From assembly GCA_011503125.2 (NCBI GenBank), contig WWBZ02000082.1, positions 2,790,001 through 2,854,000 of the forward strand: a DNA stretch of 64,000 nt, read 5' to 3'. The notes beneath the pieces were generated by a model that did not search any database, had not been told where the DNA came from, and saw nothing but the letters and a program-made list of their open reading frames with translations. A program made the translations under genes and the position numbers. This DNA is from Botryosphaeria dothidea. Taxonomy: Eukaryota > Ascomycota > Dothideomycetes > Botryosphaeriales > Botryosphaeriaceae. Positions 33,375 through 45,114 of this stretch are shown here, piece after piece (within the stretch, counting starts at the first letter, position 1; the number at the start of each line of letters is the position of its first letter).

Positions 33375-36149
33375 ATGAGTGCCCCGTACGTCTGCCCCAG
33401 CTGTCGCCATAATGTCTTGCGGCATGGCGTCAATCTGCGCCGGCTCCCGCGCACCTCGAGAGCGACCTTCATATCCTTCGCCTCCAACCATGGCCGCAAC
33501 ACCTCCGAGAAGGAAAATGCAGAGCCATCTCCGAACGCCAACGACCGCTCGAGCCCATCAGACCACGCACCACAGCCGGAGAAGAAATCATTCGATTCCC
33601 CATCTTCACAGCCCCCCTTGTCCACTCGACTGTCGAGCCCGTCTCGCGCGGACACCCTGTCCAGCCTATTCAATGTATTGGATATTCCGCATGCCAGAGA
33701 TGCCAGAGGCAAATATTCCGGTACACCGATTGCCGAACAAACCCCTCACCAATCCCGCGCGCTTCCCTACCGGAACCGCCCAATGACGGCCAAGCCTCAG
33801 CACAAACCCATTGCCTCAACACTGGATGCAATTCTGAGCGATCGTAAGGATACAGCAATAGTCGAAGCCTGGAAACATTTCCAAACACATTTCACAAGTC
33901 CCGACTGTGAAGCATTGCAGTCTCCGTCTTTGTTGGATGTTCGTTACATGGTGGAGAACACGATATTTCGGAAATTGCTGAGGGCGCTCATCAATGAGTG
34001 GTGCGTCGGTAAATTCGATGACTCCCTCCCTGACCCTATTCAGGCCGTGGAGAAGTTCAACTACCTTAACCTTATGAGCGTGGAAATGTGGCAAGATGCA
34101 CTCTGGACGTTGAACATGAACGCGTTCAAGAAAGTCAATGGCGCCGCGGTAGTAGAATCGGGAAGATCACTTGCTGAGATAATGTCCCAACTCATGAAGG
34201 CCTGGGACAAGTTCTTCAAACAATATGCCACTTCCACTTCACACCCCCTAGTATCGCGTCCGTCCGATGAAGTGGAACCACCTGCCACGATGTGGTCATC
34301 CTTACCGTCCCCTGCTGCCACCCGGGAGATATCCCGACGTCGCAAATATCTCCGAGACCGGTTTCATGACATCCTTCGAGACATTTCGCCGCACAGGATC
34401 AACAGAATAACTTATTCTGCCCACGTCACCTTTGATATCTTGGCTAGGGACGGGATTCAATCGGCCCTGGACCAAAAAATATTGACGGAATTCAGACCAT
34501 TTACCGTATTCCTTGCCCATCTTATATTTGGGGCTAAGACCTTTTACATTTCACAAGATCCCGCTCCTGGTCCATCGAACGATATGCAGTCTCAATTAGA
34601 GATTTCGCGAATCTCTCAGGAAGATATTGCTGCATTGTTCGACCGGATTAAACGTTCTAGAGGAAGAACAAGGGGCATTATTGGCGCGTATGAGTCGTGG
34701 GGTGGAAGTGATGGAAAGCCTCGGAGCCCAAGAGAATCCCTGAAAGCATTTTACTTGGGAGCTGTCGCCAGAGCCTATCAACAAGGTAAACCCCTGACCG
34801 TCTACCAGCTTTGGCTGGAGGCCAGCGAAGCAATGTCGCGCCATAACGAAGATGGAATGGTTGCAGAGCTCCCCGCCGAACTGTACAACCTGATTTTAGA
34901 AGCACTTGTAGCACTGAGGAACCTCGACCAAGCCATACAGGTTTGGAACAAAATGATTGAGAACGGCACATACCCGACAGTTGCGACTTGGACATCCATG
35001 CTCAATGGTTGTGGAAAGGCGAGAGACATTCACGGACTAGAGCAGATGTGGGTCAGAATGCTCAACGCGGGTGTTCAACCAGATGTTTACGCTTGGTCGA
35101 GCCGTATCTCCGGAATCATGGGCGTCGGAAAGATCGAACACGGTCTCCGAGTGCTCGAAGAAATGGGCAAAATATGGGTCGAGGCGTACAAACGCATGCA
35201 CTCTGGTGGAAAGAAGGGCGTTCAAGTGGATGATGCAAGCCTTCCTGCACGGCCAAGCACCGTTATCCTCAACGGTGCCATCACAGCCTTGTCTAAAATG
35301 CCTCCCCGCCACCATCGCTACGTTGCGCGTGTCCTGGCGTGGGGTCGGAGCTTTGGCATCGAACCTGACCATATCACTTTCAATGCCCTGATCTCAATGT
35401 CGCTCAAGAACGACAACGTTCCGGAAGCCGTGAAGCTGCTTCAGCAAATGGAAAAATCCAACGTTAAGCCGGACATTGCAACCTTCACGATCATCCTCAA
35501 CTCCATCTTCCGGAGCTCCTCGGCCGCAGCAATGTCTCAAGAGGAGCAGAACGACAAAGTCACGGCCATCCTCCAAAACCTTGATGCAAGAGGCTTCGAA
35601 GCCAACGCACATGTCTATTCATCGCTAATCGACGGTTTGCTCAAAAGCCACGGCAACGAGCAGGCCGGCAAGGCAGTGCTCCGTCATATGACCGCAAAGA
35701 AGATCGAGGTTCCCCCACACGTCTACACGATCCTCATGACCTACTACTTCCAGCGCGAGGACTTCGATGCTGTTGAGGCTCTCTGGACACAGATCCAGGC
35801 GTCTGGAACCGTCGTAGACATGGTCTTCTACGACCGCATGATCGAGCGTTATGCCGCGGTCCATGATACAGGCAAGATGACAACTTTCCTCACGCACATG
35901 TCGAAGCAAGGCCTTACGCCCGGCTGGCCCGCACTGCAGGCGGTTGTCGTGAAGCTTGCTGACATCGGTGACTGGGAGCGTTTCGATGAGATTGTGAACG
36001 ACGTGCAGACTGGCAGTGGTATCGCGAGGAGGGGTTTGAGAAAGTCTGACGAGAATGTCATCGATCGTTTCTGGAGTGCTGTCGAGTACAAGAAGAAACA
36101 AAGGCCCAGACCAGAGGGAGAGCAGGCTGGGCCCTTTCAGGCTCCGTGA
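33375..36149 (+). CDS. Mitochondrial pentatricopeptide-repeat (PPR) protein
   Basis: Intronless, 924 residues. The N-terminus (MSAPYVCPSCRHNVLRHGVNLRRLPRTSR) is basic, rich in Arg, Ser and Leu, and fits a mitochondrial targeting sequence. Residues 50-130 are Ser/Pro-rich and disordered. From about residue 495 a series of 35-residue helical hairpins appears, for example NLILEALVALRNLDQAIQVW, TWTSMLNGCGKARDIHGLEQ and FNALISMSLKNDNVPEAVKL, with the Pro-[DT]-x-x-[TV][FW] turn repeated through residue 860. PPR proteins bind RNA in mitochondria and act in maturation or translation of mitochondrial mRNAs. The overall form resembles the fungal CYA5-type translation factors, but I cannot assign the target transcript. 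Confidence 0.9.
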   Translation: MSAPYVCPSCRHNVLRHGVNLRRLPRTSRATFISFASNHGRNTSEKENAEPSPNANDRSSPSDHAPQPEKKSFDSPSSQPPLSTRLSSPSRADTLSSLFNVLDIPHARDARGKYSGTPIAEQTPHQSRALPYRNRPMTAKPQHKPIASTLDAILSDRKDTAIVEAWKHFQTHFTSPDCEALQSPSLLDVRYMVENTIFRKLLRALINEWCVGKFDDSLPDPIQAVEKFNYLNLMSVEMWQDALWTLNMNAFKKVNGAAVVESGRSLAEIMSQLMKAWDKFFKQYATSTSHPLVSRPSDEVEPPATMWSSLPSPAATREISRRRKYLRDRFHDILRDISPHRINRITYSAHVTFDILARDGIQSALDQKILTEFRPFTVFLAHLIFGAKTFYISQDPAPGPSNDMQSQLEISRISQEDIAALFDRIKRSRGRTRGIIGAYESWGGSDGKPRSPRESLKAFYLGAVARAYQQGKPLTVYQLWLEASEAMSRHNEDGMVAELPAELYNLILEALVALRNLDQAIQVWNKMIENGTYPTVATWTSMLNGCGKARDIHGLEQMWVRMLNAGVQPDVYAWSSRISGIMGVGKIEHGLRVLEEMGKIWVEAYKRMHSGGKKGVQVDDASLPARPSTVILNGAITALSKMPPRHHRYVARVLAWGRSFGIEPDHITFNALISMSLKNDNVPEAVKLLQQMEKSNVKPDIATFTIILNSIFRSSSAAAMSQEEQNDKVTAILQNLDARGFEANAHVYSSLIDGLLKSHGNEQAGKAVLRHMTAKKIEVPPHVYTILMTYYFQREDFDAVEALWTQIQASGTVVDMVFYDRMIERYAAVHDTGKMTTFLTHMSKQGLTPGWPALQAVVVKLADIGDWERFDEIVNDVQTGSGIARRGLRKSDENVIDRFWSAVEYKKKQRPRPEGEQAGPFQAP

Positions 36150-36531
36150 TATGCCGAGTGCAAGACATTTGGACCACGTAAATACTATCAGCTCCAGCAA
36201 ATAAGCAAAAAGATTTGATTGATGTTGCAGCTTGGAACTGTTGTGAGCCACCAGTCGCATCGCGTCTTCAGCGCCACATGTTGTCGACTGACGTCACAGG
36301 TCTCAGGGTCTGCCAGGGTCCAAACTAACCTGTTTTCCCGCACCTCAACGTTGCCTACATGCATATATCCACCCTTTCCTCGATATAGATCGCTCTGTCT
36401 GCACCCTCAACTTCCTATTCTCCGAACAAAGCAAATCACCTACCACCTCAAATACGTCAACGCACCACAAAAAACACTTCTTCAAACCTCCAATACCACA
36501 TCAACCACATCTCAAACAACCACCAACAAAA
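36150..36531. other. Promoter region of the small Gly-rich gene
   Basis: 382 bases. GCATATATCC at 36361-36370 could be a TATA box for the ATG at 36532. The remainder before the ATG is an A/C-rich leader typical of highly expressed fungal genes. Confidence 0.45.
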
Positions 36532-36789
36532 ATGCCAGGCAACGACTCAGGCGTCTCTTCTGGCGTAAAATTCGTCACCTCGACCATCGGCAACACCGTC
36601 GGTGGCCTAACCAACACCGTCGGAGGCGTCGTGGGCGCCGCTGGCCGCGGTATCGGCGAGACGCTTGAGGGCGCCACCGGAAGCGCTGGCAGGCCCGTAG
36701 CGCGCGGCGTCGCGGATGCTGCGACGGGTGTCGAGGACGGAAGCAACAGGATTGCGAAGGGCGTGAAGGATGCTGGTCAAGGCAAATAA
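36532..36789 (+). CDS. Small Gly/Ala/Val-rich conserved fungal protein
   Basis: 85 codons, intronless. The sequence has repeated GNTVGG/TNTVGGVVG and AGRGIGETLEG segments, is rich in Gly, Ala, Val and Thr, and lacks Cys and Trp. The C-terminal half is polar and amphipathic (ARGVADAATGVEDGSNRIAKG), like small stress-related fungal proteins of unknown function. No signal peptide or stable TM helix is evident. The ATG context CAAAAATGCC and an A/C-rich leader suggest strong translation. Confidence 0.7.
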   Translation: MPGNDSGVSSGVKFVTSTIGNTVGGLTNTVGGVVGAAGRGIGETLEGATGSAGRPVARGVADAATGVEDGSNRIAKGVKDAGQGK

Positions 36790-37040
36790 GGGAGGAGATA
36801 ATACCCATACGCTTGAGATGTTCAGAGAATGAAGGAGCTTCTGTTTCCTACAAGGATATCGTTTTAGGATGATAGGTTGTTGGGTCTGTGTTGATATCTT
36901 GTATTTTATTATGCTCAAATGAGCCCACCATACCTTTCCTCCGTTATACCACTCCACACATCTAAGAAATCTATCATACGATCACCTAAAGTCCGCCGCA
37001 AGAATACGACCCCTTGTTACTATATTACTCTTCCACTTGC

Positions 37041-38081
37041 CTACTCCACATCTTGAGCAAAGGTGAAGTCATGTGCTCCCTGTAGATAGTCATATCCATC
37101 CCCAACCCACTCCACCGCCGGTTCCAATCCACCCCACTCAATCTTCCCTTTCGACCGCTCTTCAAGCCTCACTTTCAACTTACTCTTCCACCACCGCGCG
37201 AAGTGAATCGTCACCAACATCACCCTCGGCACATCCGTCAAATTCGGCATCCCCGCATGCCACATCCTAAAATCCCTAATCACCAACGCCCCCTTGGGCA
37301 AACACATCCTCACCGGCGGTCTTACCTTCCTCCTCTCTTCCACCTGCAAATACCATCAGCACAGTTCACATATCGTCTCCCCCCCCCCGCCAAAAAAAAA
37401 AAACGTAAAAACTCACCAATCCCTCATCAATCGCCTCGGCATGCTCCCCCCTCCCCACACTCCCCCACCCCGTCCCGAGATGACTCCCCAGCCACACCTC
37501 CGTCGCCCCGTTCTCGACACCCACATCCCCCAAACACACGTTCACGCACAGCCCGAACGCCATCTCCCCCGGAAACGGGCAGTCGAGGTCAATATGCACG
37601 GGCTGCCTGCCGCCGGCCTTGAACGCAGTATTCGCGCTGTAAAACCTCAGCACCGGCTTGGGACCAAGCACGTTCTCAGCGATCGCGGTCGCAAACTAAA
37701 AAAAAACAAAACACCCATCAGTCTAGATGCTTCCCCCCCCCCCCCCCCAACCACGGAGATCGCGCTCTTTTTACTCACGGGATTCGCGACGACGTCCCCA
37801 AACACCAGCGCCGGCGTCGTCGGCGGCTCCTGCTGGATGTTCCCCGTCGCGGCGCCGAAGTTGTGGTGCGTGCCGGGCCGGGCGGCGAGGACGGCGGCGT
37901 CGCGCTGCATGGTCGCGTCGAGGGCGTCAAGGTGGGTGGGCGAGACGGCGTTGGTGAGGGCGACGAGGCCGTCGGCGTGGAGGGCGCGGAGGGCGCGCTG
38001 GAGGGTTTGCGTGGTGAGGGTTTTGGTGGCGAGCTCGGAGGGGGAGAGGGCGATGAGGACGGGGCCGTCTGAGGTGGACAT
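37041..38081 (-). CDS. Phytanoyl-CoA dioxygenase (PhyH) family protein
   Basis: Fe(II)/2-oxoglutarate-dependent dioxygenase-like protein of 294 residues. Exons: 38081-37779, 37695-37417 and 37343-37041, all phase 0. The N-terminal helix TTQTLQRALRALHADGLVALTNAV is typical of fungal PhyH proteins. The metal facial triad is probably the H-x-D of PVHIDLDCPFPGE and the His of FRMWHAGMPNLT; the following RVMLVTIHFARWW carries the Arg that would hold 2-oxoglutarate. Intron 1 contains a C16 run (37733-37748) and intron 2 a C8 run followed by A11, sites prone to length change. Members act in secondary metabolism or lipid oxidation; the substrate is unknown. No signal peptide. Confidence 0.87.
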
Positions 38082-41000
38082 CTTGGTTGTGGTGTTTTTT
38101 TTGGTGGCGGTGATGGTGGTGATGGCCGCTTTTTTTTTAAGGAGAGAGTTGACTGAAATCGGGAAGGTTTGTCGAGTCGTCCCTTCAAAGCCTGGGATTC
38201 CTAGCTCTTTCTTGTCTGTTCTAAGGATCTATGTGCTTTGTATCTTCAGCAAAGCCCGCATATGACTGTGGTGCGACGATGAGGCACTTTCACGCTTGGA
38301 CTTTCCTTGTGGTGGGCACAAAGTGGGGAGGAGATAAATGGCGAAGTTGGCGGGGAAGCCGGCCACAACTTATGATCAAGCGAAATGCATCAACTACGCT
38401 CACTATCAACTTGCACTCCAGCGAATCATCTATCGGACTAGAAGCTATGATTTCCCAAAGTAGTTGGCTTTGCAGTTATAACTTGGATACTTATTTGGGA
38501 TGGGACAATGTACAAACTATGAAAGTAAAGTAGGTTGGGCGTTGCAGATGCGTCGAACATAACTCTATGGGTAGTTGAAGTATTCTTTGGACACAAGTGG
38601 TAACACCCTCTGTACAGACCAGCGGTTGTGGAAGGCCCAAAAAACATCATCTGTACAACAGCTGGAGGACAATATATCAGTAGTCACCATGATATGCTCT
38701 CAGTCAGTCTTCATGAGCAGTTCATCGAGTAAGTAATAAGTAACAAATGGATGCAATGAAGGTGACCATGGCTAGTGCCTAGTAATCTTACTGCCACAAT
38801 AACGAGAATCTTTCAAGATGAATCTTCCAAGATGATAGCAGTGAAGTATATGCGTAATGAATATATGGAGGGGATATAACTAAAGAATCGAAATGCAGAA
38901 TAGGAACGACTCGAGAATACAATTGTAGCTTCATTCAGTCAGGACGGAGGACAGGCTGTACTAGTAAATGGAAAGCTTCTGCCTCTCGTGGTGGATCTCA
39001 AGCAGAAAGTTCATCTCTCGTTCAGCTCCCAGATTCTTGCACGAGCGACGTGAATCGGGCTACTGGAATCCCGATCGTGTGTAACGCTGCGGATCTCGCA
39101 AAACTCAAAAGGGGCCATGAACTCGTCTCCTGATCGTTGGCACCGCTGGTTTGCTTTCAAGAATCCTCGACTTTATAGACTCAGTCTTGGTTTTCCTGAA
39201 CTGAAAGGGGGCTTTTCGGGATCCCGTTAGATAGGGGGAGCTGTGTTGTAAAGGGGGAGATAGGAGATGATTCCCAACTATAGCGTACGTCACTTCAAAG
39301 TTTCTGAGCCGGCCAAGGTAAGTGATCTGTGCAGTCTTCGTCTTCGCAACCGGATGTTGCCCATCCCGAGGTTTCGACAACTCCGTGCTTAGTCCGCGGG
39401 GCTCCGCGGGACGACGCCGCCGCGAGTCAAGCACAGAAACACTTCCTGTGAAGCAGCCACGAACAGAGGAACCTGAAGCGCCATTCACCGGTGTATCTTG
39501 AAGACCCATCATCGACTGATACTCATGCGTTCACACCTAAGACACCATGGTACGTGCCGACATGATGGGGAAACGTCGGAGTTGCCGAAGATGGCGATGA
39601 AACAAGCACGAGCAATACGAACGGGCGGGCCGGGATCACTAATTCGATCTGACCCGGGTGTGAGCCGCCGAAAATACCTCCTGGTCTTCAGGGAAGCGGC
39701 GCGGACCGGTCGGCGAAGATTTGACTTGCCGGGCTGGGCAGTAATGGAAATGTTGCACGCGACAGCATGTTGCACTTTGATACGAATTACGATACACGGG
39801 ACAGTCTGTGCTTTCCGGAGATCTGGCGAAGATGAGGACGTCGGCATGATTGTAGGTCATCAGCTTACTCGGTATATTCGGCTAATCGAAGGCCGATGGC
39901 CGGGGATTCGGTAAGTTAAACGGGATATCCTATTGCCAAGTGAATCTCCAGAAGACGACAGCAACTCTGTTTAGATCATAGATCATAGATCTCGTTGCTA
40001 CAACTACAAACATGTATAATAATGTCGTGAGTGAAAGACTTCTCGTTACGAATACTGCGGGGTCTCAAATCTTGGGTTTAGACGTTCAGTTCTAATCAAT
40101 GAGGTTACACTTGCAAGAATGGTGAAATCAGGCGCCCAAAGTACAAGCCTCACTCGTTGTCCACACAGCCTTCTCCTGGGTAGTCGTAGGTACTAGGTCA
40201 GATAAGTTGTCTCAGAGTTCGTCCTGAGTAATCGGACCGAGCCGAAGTTCGATAGCTACAGATGGCCGGCTTGACATTACCATTTCTTCCAGCAGTGGTC
40301 ATGCGACATATGCTTCAAATAGCGAGGTGAGGAGAACTCTCGGCAAGCTGAAAGTCGTAATAGAACAACTACGGGGATTTCTTTAGCACTGTCTTGCATT
40401 CCACGCTTCACACGAGCACTGATCTGATGATAAATGACATTTCAACCCAATTGGCGAGTGATACGGGAAGTGGGGGATATTCTGCAAACGCACCCTCGAG
40501 GAGGATGATTCGGAGAGAAAAACGAGTCGTTGTCTGTTTGAGGATGGTCGTTGTGGCTGTATGCCAGGCACCTCTTTGGAGTTGTCTCTGAGGAAGAGCG
40601 TGCTCCAGGGAGGGTAAGTGGAGTAAGTTGGTCTGAGCGATGGTCCTCATGATCCAGATCTCAAGTCAATGCGAGAGGTCACCGAATGCACTACCGCGGT
40701 TTCACGCGCGTTCCGGGAAGGCGAGTTTCGATGCCTTCCTGATAGTGACTCGCGAGAAGCACGCACCGCCTGACCTTCGGCTCTTGATTATCGTGTGGGC
40801 GGAATTTGGAGTTTCTGCTGCATGGAAGAGGGCCCATCTCCACATAAAGAGGATCAGGGATTTACAAAATCCACGACCAGACCGCCTTGGCTAATGATGG
40901 ACTACGACGATCCAGAACGAATTCGTTCAACTGAACCATGATCTCCCAGGAGACGGGCCATTCAACGGACAGCGGCGGCAGGGCGAGGTGGAGCGGAAGC

Positions 41001-41805
41001 AAGAACTACCGTTCGTTTTGGTCGCGGCTGCAGAAATCAGGTCAGAAAGTCCCAAGGAGCCAATAGGCTTTCAGGCATATGGCGGGAGGGCGGGAGCTGC
41101 GCCGTACAGCTGGCAGGGGCCCCTGCGTCGCCGATGGGGGAGCCGGCGTAAGAGGCGCGGATCCGTTCTACATAACCAGCTCGCACACGAGCGGCGAGTA
41201 AGTCTCGTGTCGTGGAGAGCGGCGTGTGAGAACGGCGGTGCTACGTAAGCGGGCCAACGGTCGGCTGGAGCAGAATTGGCAAGGGTAGGTATGTATGCCC
41301 GAGCATTGGGCCGGGGTCGAGCTGAAGACAGCACTGTGAGACACGGTGACGAATAGCCGACGACTCCCGCATCAGCAGGGTCAACAGAATGAATGAGTCT
41401 CTGTTTCACAGGGCAAATGAAGTTAGAAGGGAGAAAAGCCGAAGGCGACTCGGGAACAGCAGTGGAGGAGGCGTCACGGCGGTTGGGCGACAGACTCTCG
41501 GATGGTGCGCTGGAGAGCGGCCGAGCGTCAGACGGTGTGGTGGGCGTTGGTGAGGAGTTGAAGATAGACGTAATGTAGGAACATGTGGAGGAGCAGCGGA
41601 TTTGTGCGCCGGGGTGATCTTCGGCGCAAACACTCAGGAACACCGGGGAACGATCACGTGCTACTAATGCAAGCTCGATTGCTGTTGTGTCCCGGAGGAG
41701 AAAGGTGCTAACTATGTCTGGCAATCTGCAAAATGGTATCGCTTACAGGAAAGAACCCCGACCCAGTGAGTAGGACAAAGGAAGGAAAAGCAATGGGGTG
41801 CCTCC
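38082..41805. other. Gene-poor region, 3.7 kb
   Basis: No supported gene. Bases 38400-39000 are A/T-rich. Several frames of 60-135 codons between 39100 and 41250 lack any family resemblance. Bases 41000-41600 are GC-rich, with a 217-codon Ser/Pro/Arg-rich minus frame that looks spurious. A short direct repeat of GATCATA lies near 39975. This gap forms the left edge of the terpenoid locus. Confidence 0.45.
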
Positions 41806-43542
41806 TCACGCGGGCATGGGCGCGGCCAGCAACTGGGCGGCAGGGCTGATAGCGGCTGGCGTGCCGTTCTGCTGGGTTCCCGCCCCTGCTCTAACCTCAC
41901 CACTCTTCATCGTCATCACCGCGGCCTTCTGCTGGCCAGCGCGTCCGCTTCTCTTCAGCTCCTCCACCGCCGACACCGCCACGGCCGTCGTCAACGCCCG
42001 GTTGCCCAGCTTCATCTGGCTCTTGCCGTACTGGCACAGCCACCCGATCGAGAACGACCCGTCCTCTTGCTGCAGCGTCAGGAGCTGCTTGAGGTCTAGC
42101 TCATCGCGGATGCCCATGTAGTGGCATGCGAGCACCCGCATCCCCAGCCCCAGTGCGTCTGCAGGGCTGTTGATACGCTCGCTAAGTCGCTCGCGGAGCA
42201 GCGCTGCCGTGCTCCGGAACACGTCAGAATTGGGGTTCTCCACCAGCAACCTTGCGAAGAAGTACAGGTACACGTCGGGTTGGTGGTAATATCGAGTTCC
42301 GTTGAGGTACCCGCGGAAGAAAAGAACGTCCTGGATCCAGTCTTTCGTTGCCTGGAGCCCTGCCTCGCCGCCGCGGCCGTATGCGTAGTACAGCCGCACC
42401 ACGTTGATGCACACGGTGGGATCCGTCCTGTCACGTGCTGCATCAAAGTACACCTGTGCCACCGTTCAGCCTCGAGCTTGTACCTGCGCTTTCGGTCGGG
42501 CCTACCTTGATGATGCCATCCGCTGTTGTTTGCTCAGCTCCCACCATCTCGTCCATGACTGAGTGCGCCACCGAACTGTTCTGCGGCAGAAGCTTGAACG
42601 CGTAAGATGTCGTGTCAACATCATCAGGGTACAGCTTCGTCGTCCCAAACGGGCTCCCTGCTGAAAGTCAGTCTCGAATCCCCGTATACGAGTAACAGGC
42701 CAACTAGCCAATGAAGTAATTCCAGGTCCGGTCGAAGTGCTTCAGATCCAGGAGATCCCTGTCGATGCATTGTCAGCCCACATGAGCACCGATCCAAGGC
42801 TGTCGCTGGGTCCTCACATGTCTCCCGTCAGCTCTAGTATGAGGAGCTGCGCAAAGTTGTCAGGAACCGCAACTCCAGTGTCCGTCTCCGAGTGAAACTG
42901 CTTAGCCTGCCTTTGCAGCCATTCCTTACCTCGCCGCGCTGCATCTTCCAGCACGTTGAGGAGCTTCCTTCGGACGTTCGCGGCATCGTCGAAAATGATG
43001 GCCTCCCGGAAGCCGAGGGACTGAGCAGCTATAACGTTGTCGGATTTGTCGTCAACGAAAACAGCCTCACTTGGTGCCGTCTCGGTGGCCTTGAGCACGT
43101 GGCGGTAGAAGCGAAGCTCCGGCTTGCACATGCCAGCCTCGCAGGAAGTGAAGACTCGGTCGAAGATATCCCAGTCGAACGCCTTGGCCCTGAGGATCTC
43201 CCAGTCCGGCTGAGAAATGTTGGACATTGCGTAGACCCGGAGGTGCGGGTGTGCCGCTCGAAGTTCCCGAATGGCCGCTACCACGTGGTCGTTCTGGGCC
43301 TGTGAGTCTCTTGCTAGCTGGAAAGCGCTTGTGACGTCAGCGGCAGAAACGCCGCCCTGGGTTGCCAGCCGCTCGAAGCATTCCTCCTGGCCGATCTTGC
43401 CGCAGTTGTATTCGTACCAGGTGGGCGAGTTGCGGAACTCCTTCAAAAGCCTCGGATTGATGGTCAGTGTCTTCGGCGGGACCCAGCTGCAGAGTACGTC
43501 GCCAATGTCAAAGATGATTGTTTTCACTGGAGTGTCTGCCAT
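41806..43542 (-). CDS. HAD-like class II terpene cyclase (drimane-synthase type)
   Basis: Fusion of an N-terminal haloacid-dehalogenase (HAD) domain with a C-terminal terpene-cyclase beta domain, 524 residues, the architecture of AstC-type drimanyl-diphosphate/drimenol synthases that cyclise farnesyl diphosphate by protonation. Exons: 43542-42818, 42758-42709, 42657-42506 and 42453-41806. HAD motifs are complete: TIIFDIGDVL (Asp12), YAMSNIS, GMCKPELRFY and AVFVDDKSDNV. The cyclase acid motif is PDDVDTTSYAF (DxDTT, residues 271-275). A QW-like motif LLTLQQEDGSFSIGW follows near the C-terminus. No DDxxD motif is present. I start at the MADTPVK Met; a Met 12 codons upstream is possible. The second intron begins with GC rather than GT; without splicing there, a stop follows at once. 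Cytosolic. Confidence 0.9.
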
Positions 43543-45114
43543 GATGGCGGAAGAGGGTGAGATGAAAGTTACAGGCAAGATGAGGAATAACGGAAAACAG
43601 GGAAGTAGGGTGTTTGAAGAAGGTCAAATATGCTAGCCCTCCGGCCAGACGCCCCACGAGCCCTTGCCTAATCGGCGATTCATATGAACGCAGTGCCGAG
43701 CAGGGAAGCCACAACCCCGGACTTAACGAGCGGGTGGTAATTGCTCGGCCGTTGGGCTATGGCGCGAGGTGGTCGGCGGCAGGTCCCGCAGAACAGGCGT
43801 ACGACAGGACCTTGAGCCAGGACCCCGGAGCACTTTCCTGCCCGCCGGTTTGGACAGGCAGAGCGTCTGATTCAAGCTTGCACCTTAGCTGCCGCATTCC
43901 AAGATTGGCCCAAAGGGGATTCCACCCTGGAACCCCGCCCGCCCGCCCACCGCCGCTTGGCACCACGCGCTGGCCGTACTGACTTGACCCACATCAGAAA
44001 TGGGGTGAGGTAGCTGACACTACTGGTAGTCTGTCTGCGGTAATGTTTTCCCTCTAGCTGGGTTGCGTAGGCGGTGAAATTCTGCCCGCCAATAAAGCCT
44101 CCCGGTCCGCGGACTCTCACGCAAGTCCCACTTAGCGTGGCTTGCTCCACCCTCAGATGGTCGTCCAAGTGGCTGGATAGGCCGCCAAGCTTCGGTGGCC
44201 CCCGGCTCAATGGAGACGCGGTTGATTTGACAACGCTTATCCGAGCAGACTGCTGCGGCAGTCAGGCAGTCCTTTTGCCTTTCTCGTCCGCACAGGCGTC
44301 GCATGTACGCGCGGGAAAGACTGCTGCGCCAAGGTGTCAACTGACGAGGTAGGTGCACATACGGCCTTTATCTTAGCCTCCCAATGTGGCATTCATCTAC
44401 ACCGACGGCCACGCAAGAGAAGGCGCCGTTTCGGGCGATGGCTCCGCTCATCAATGCTCCTGGCGACTCCGAAAACGAGCCTTCCGTTATTCCAGCGCCG
44501 CGTCACTTGCAGTTGCTTGCGCGAGGCTCGCCGTGGCTGACGTCAAGGAAAGCTCGTCGCCTCCCCCCTCCCCCCTCCCCCCCCCAAAAAGCTTGAGCAG
44601 CAGTTAGCGCTCCCTGCCGGCACGCTACTCCCTCGGCTGCGGCGCGAGCCTTCACCTGACGTGCGTCTTGTGATGGCGAGGCGACTAATACGACGGAAGG
44701 ATGGCCACACTAAGGCCTGAGCCACCTACTTGCTGGGGTTTAGCGAGCCGCGCGCCTACTCACGAGTAAGCGGTCACCGTCTCGAATGAACCGACAGGCA
44801 GGGTAACCTCAGGGGTCTAGAACCAGGTCAGCGGGTGGCTGCGGGCAACCAGCGGCACGGACACCTCATTATTCCCCGATGGCGCATGCACCACTATGGC
44901 CGACAACAGCACGCATCCGACGCTAAGTACACACCACCAACGCCCGCTGAATCAAGGCCACTTGAATGCCTGTTATATCTTGCTGCGTCCCATGCATGCA
45001 GTAGTCAAAGCGCCATTCATTCATTCGACCCGTCTCTCCTTCACGTCTTTCTAGTATCAGCAAGCTCGCCCGACACTGCCGCCCGCCGCCGTCCCTCTTT
45101 TCCAACCTTCCAAA
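43543..45114. promoter_or_regulatory. Divergent intergenic region between the two terpene cyclases
   Basis: 1,572 bases without a supported gene, placed head-to-head between the class II cyclase and the class I synthase, so probably a shared control region. It holds several CGG/CCG triplets (for example near 44103-44115) that could serve a Zn2Cys6 factor, but no operator can be proven. A C/T tract with C9 occurs at 44565-44584. Confidence 0.5.

Noticed and set aside
41071..41724. 217-codon minus frame next to the terpene cyclase
   Set aside because: Ser/Pro/Arg-rich with no motif. I considered an extra cluster gene but found nothing to support it.
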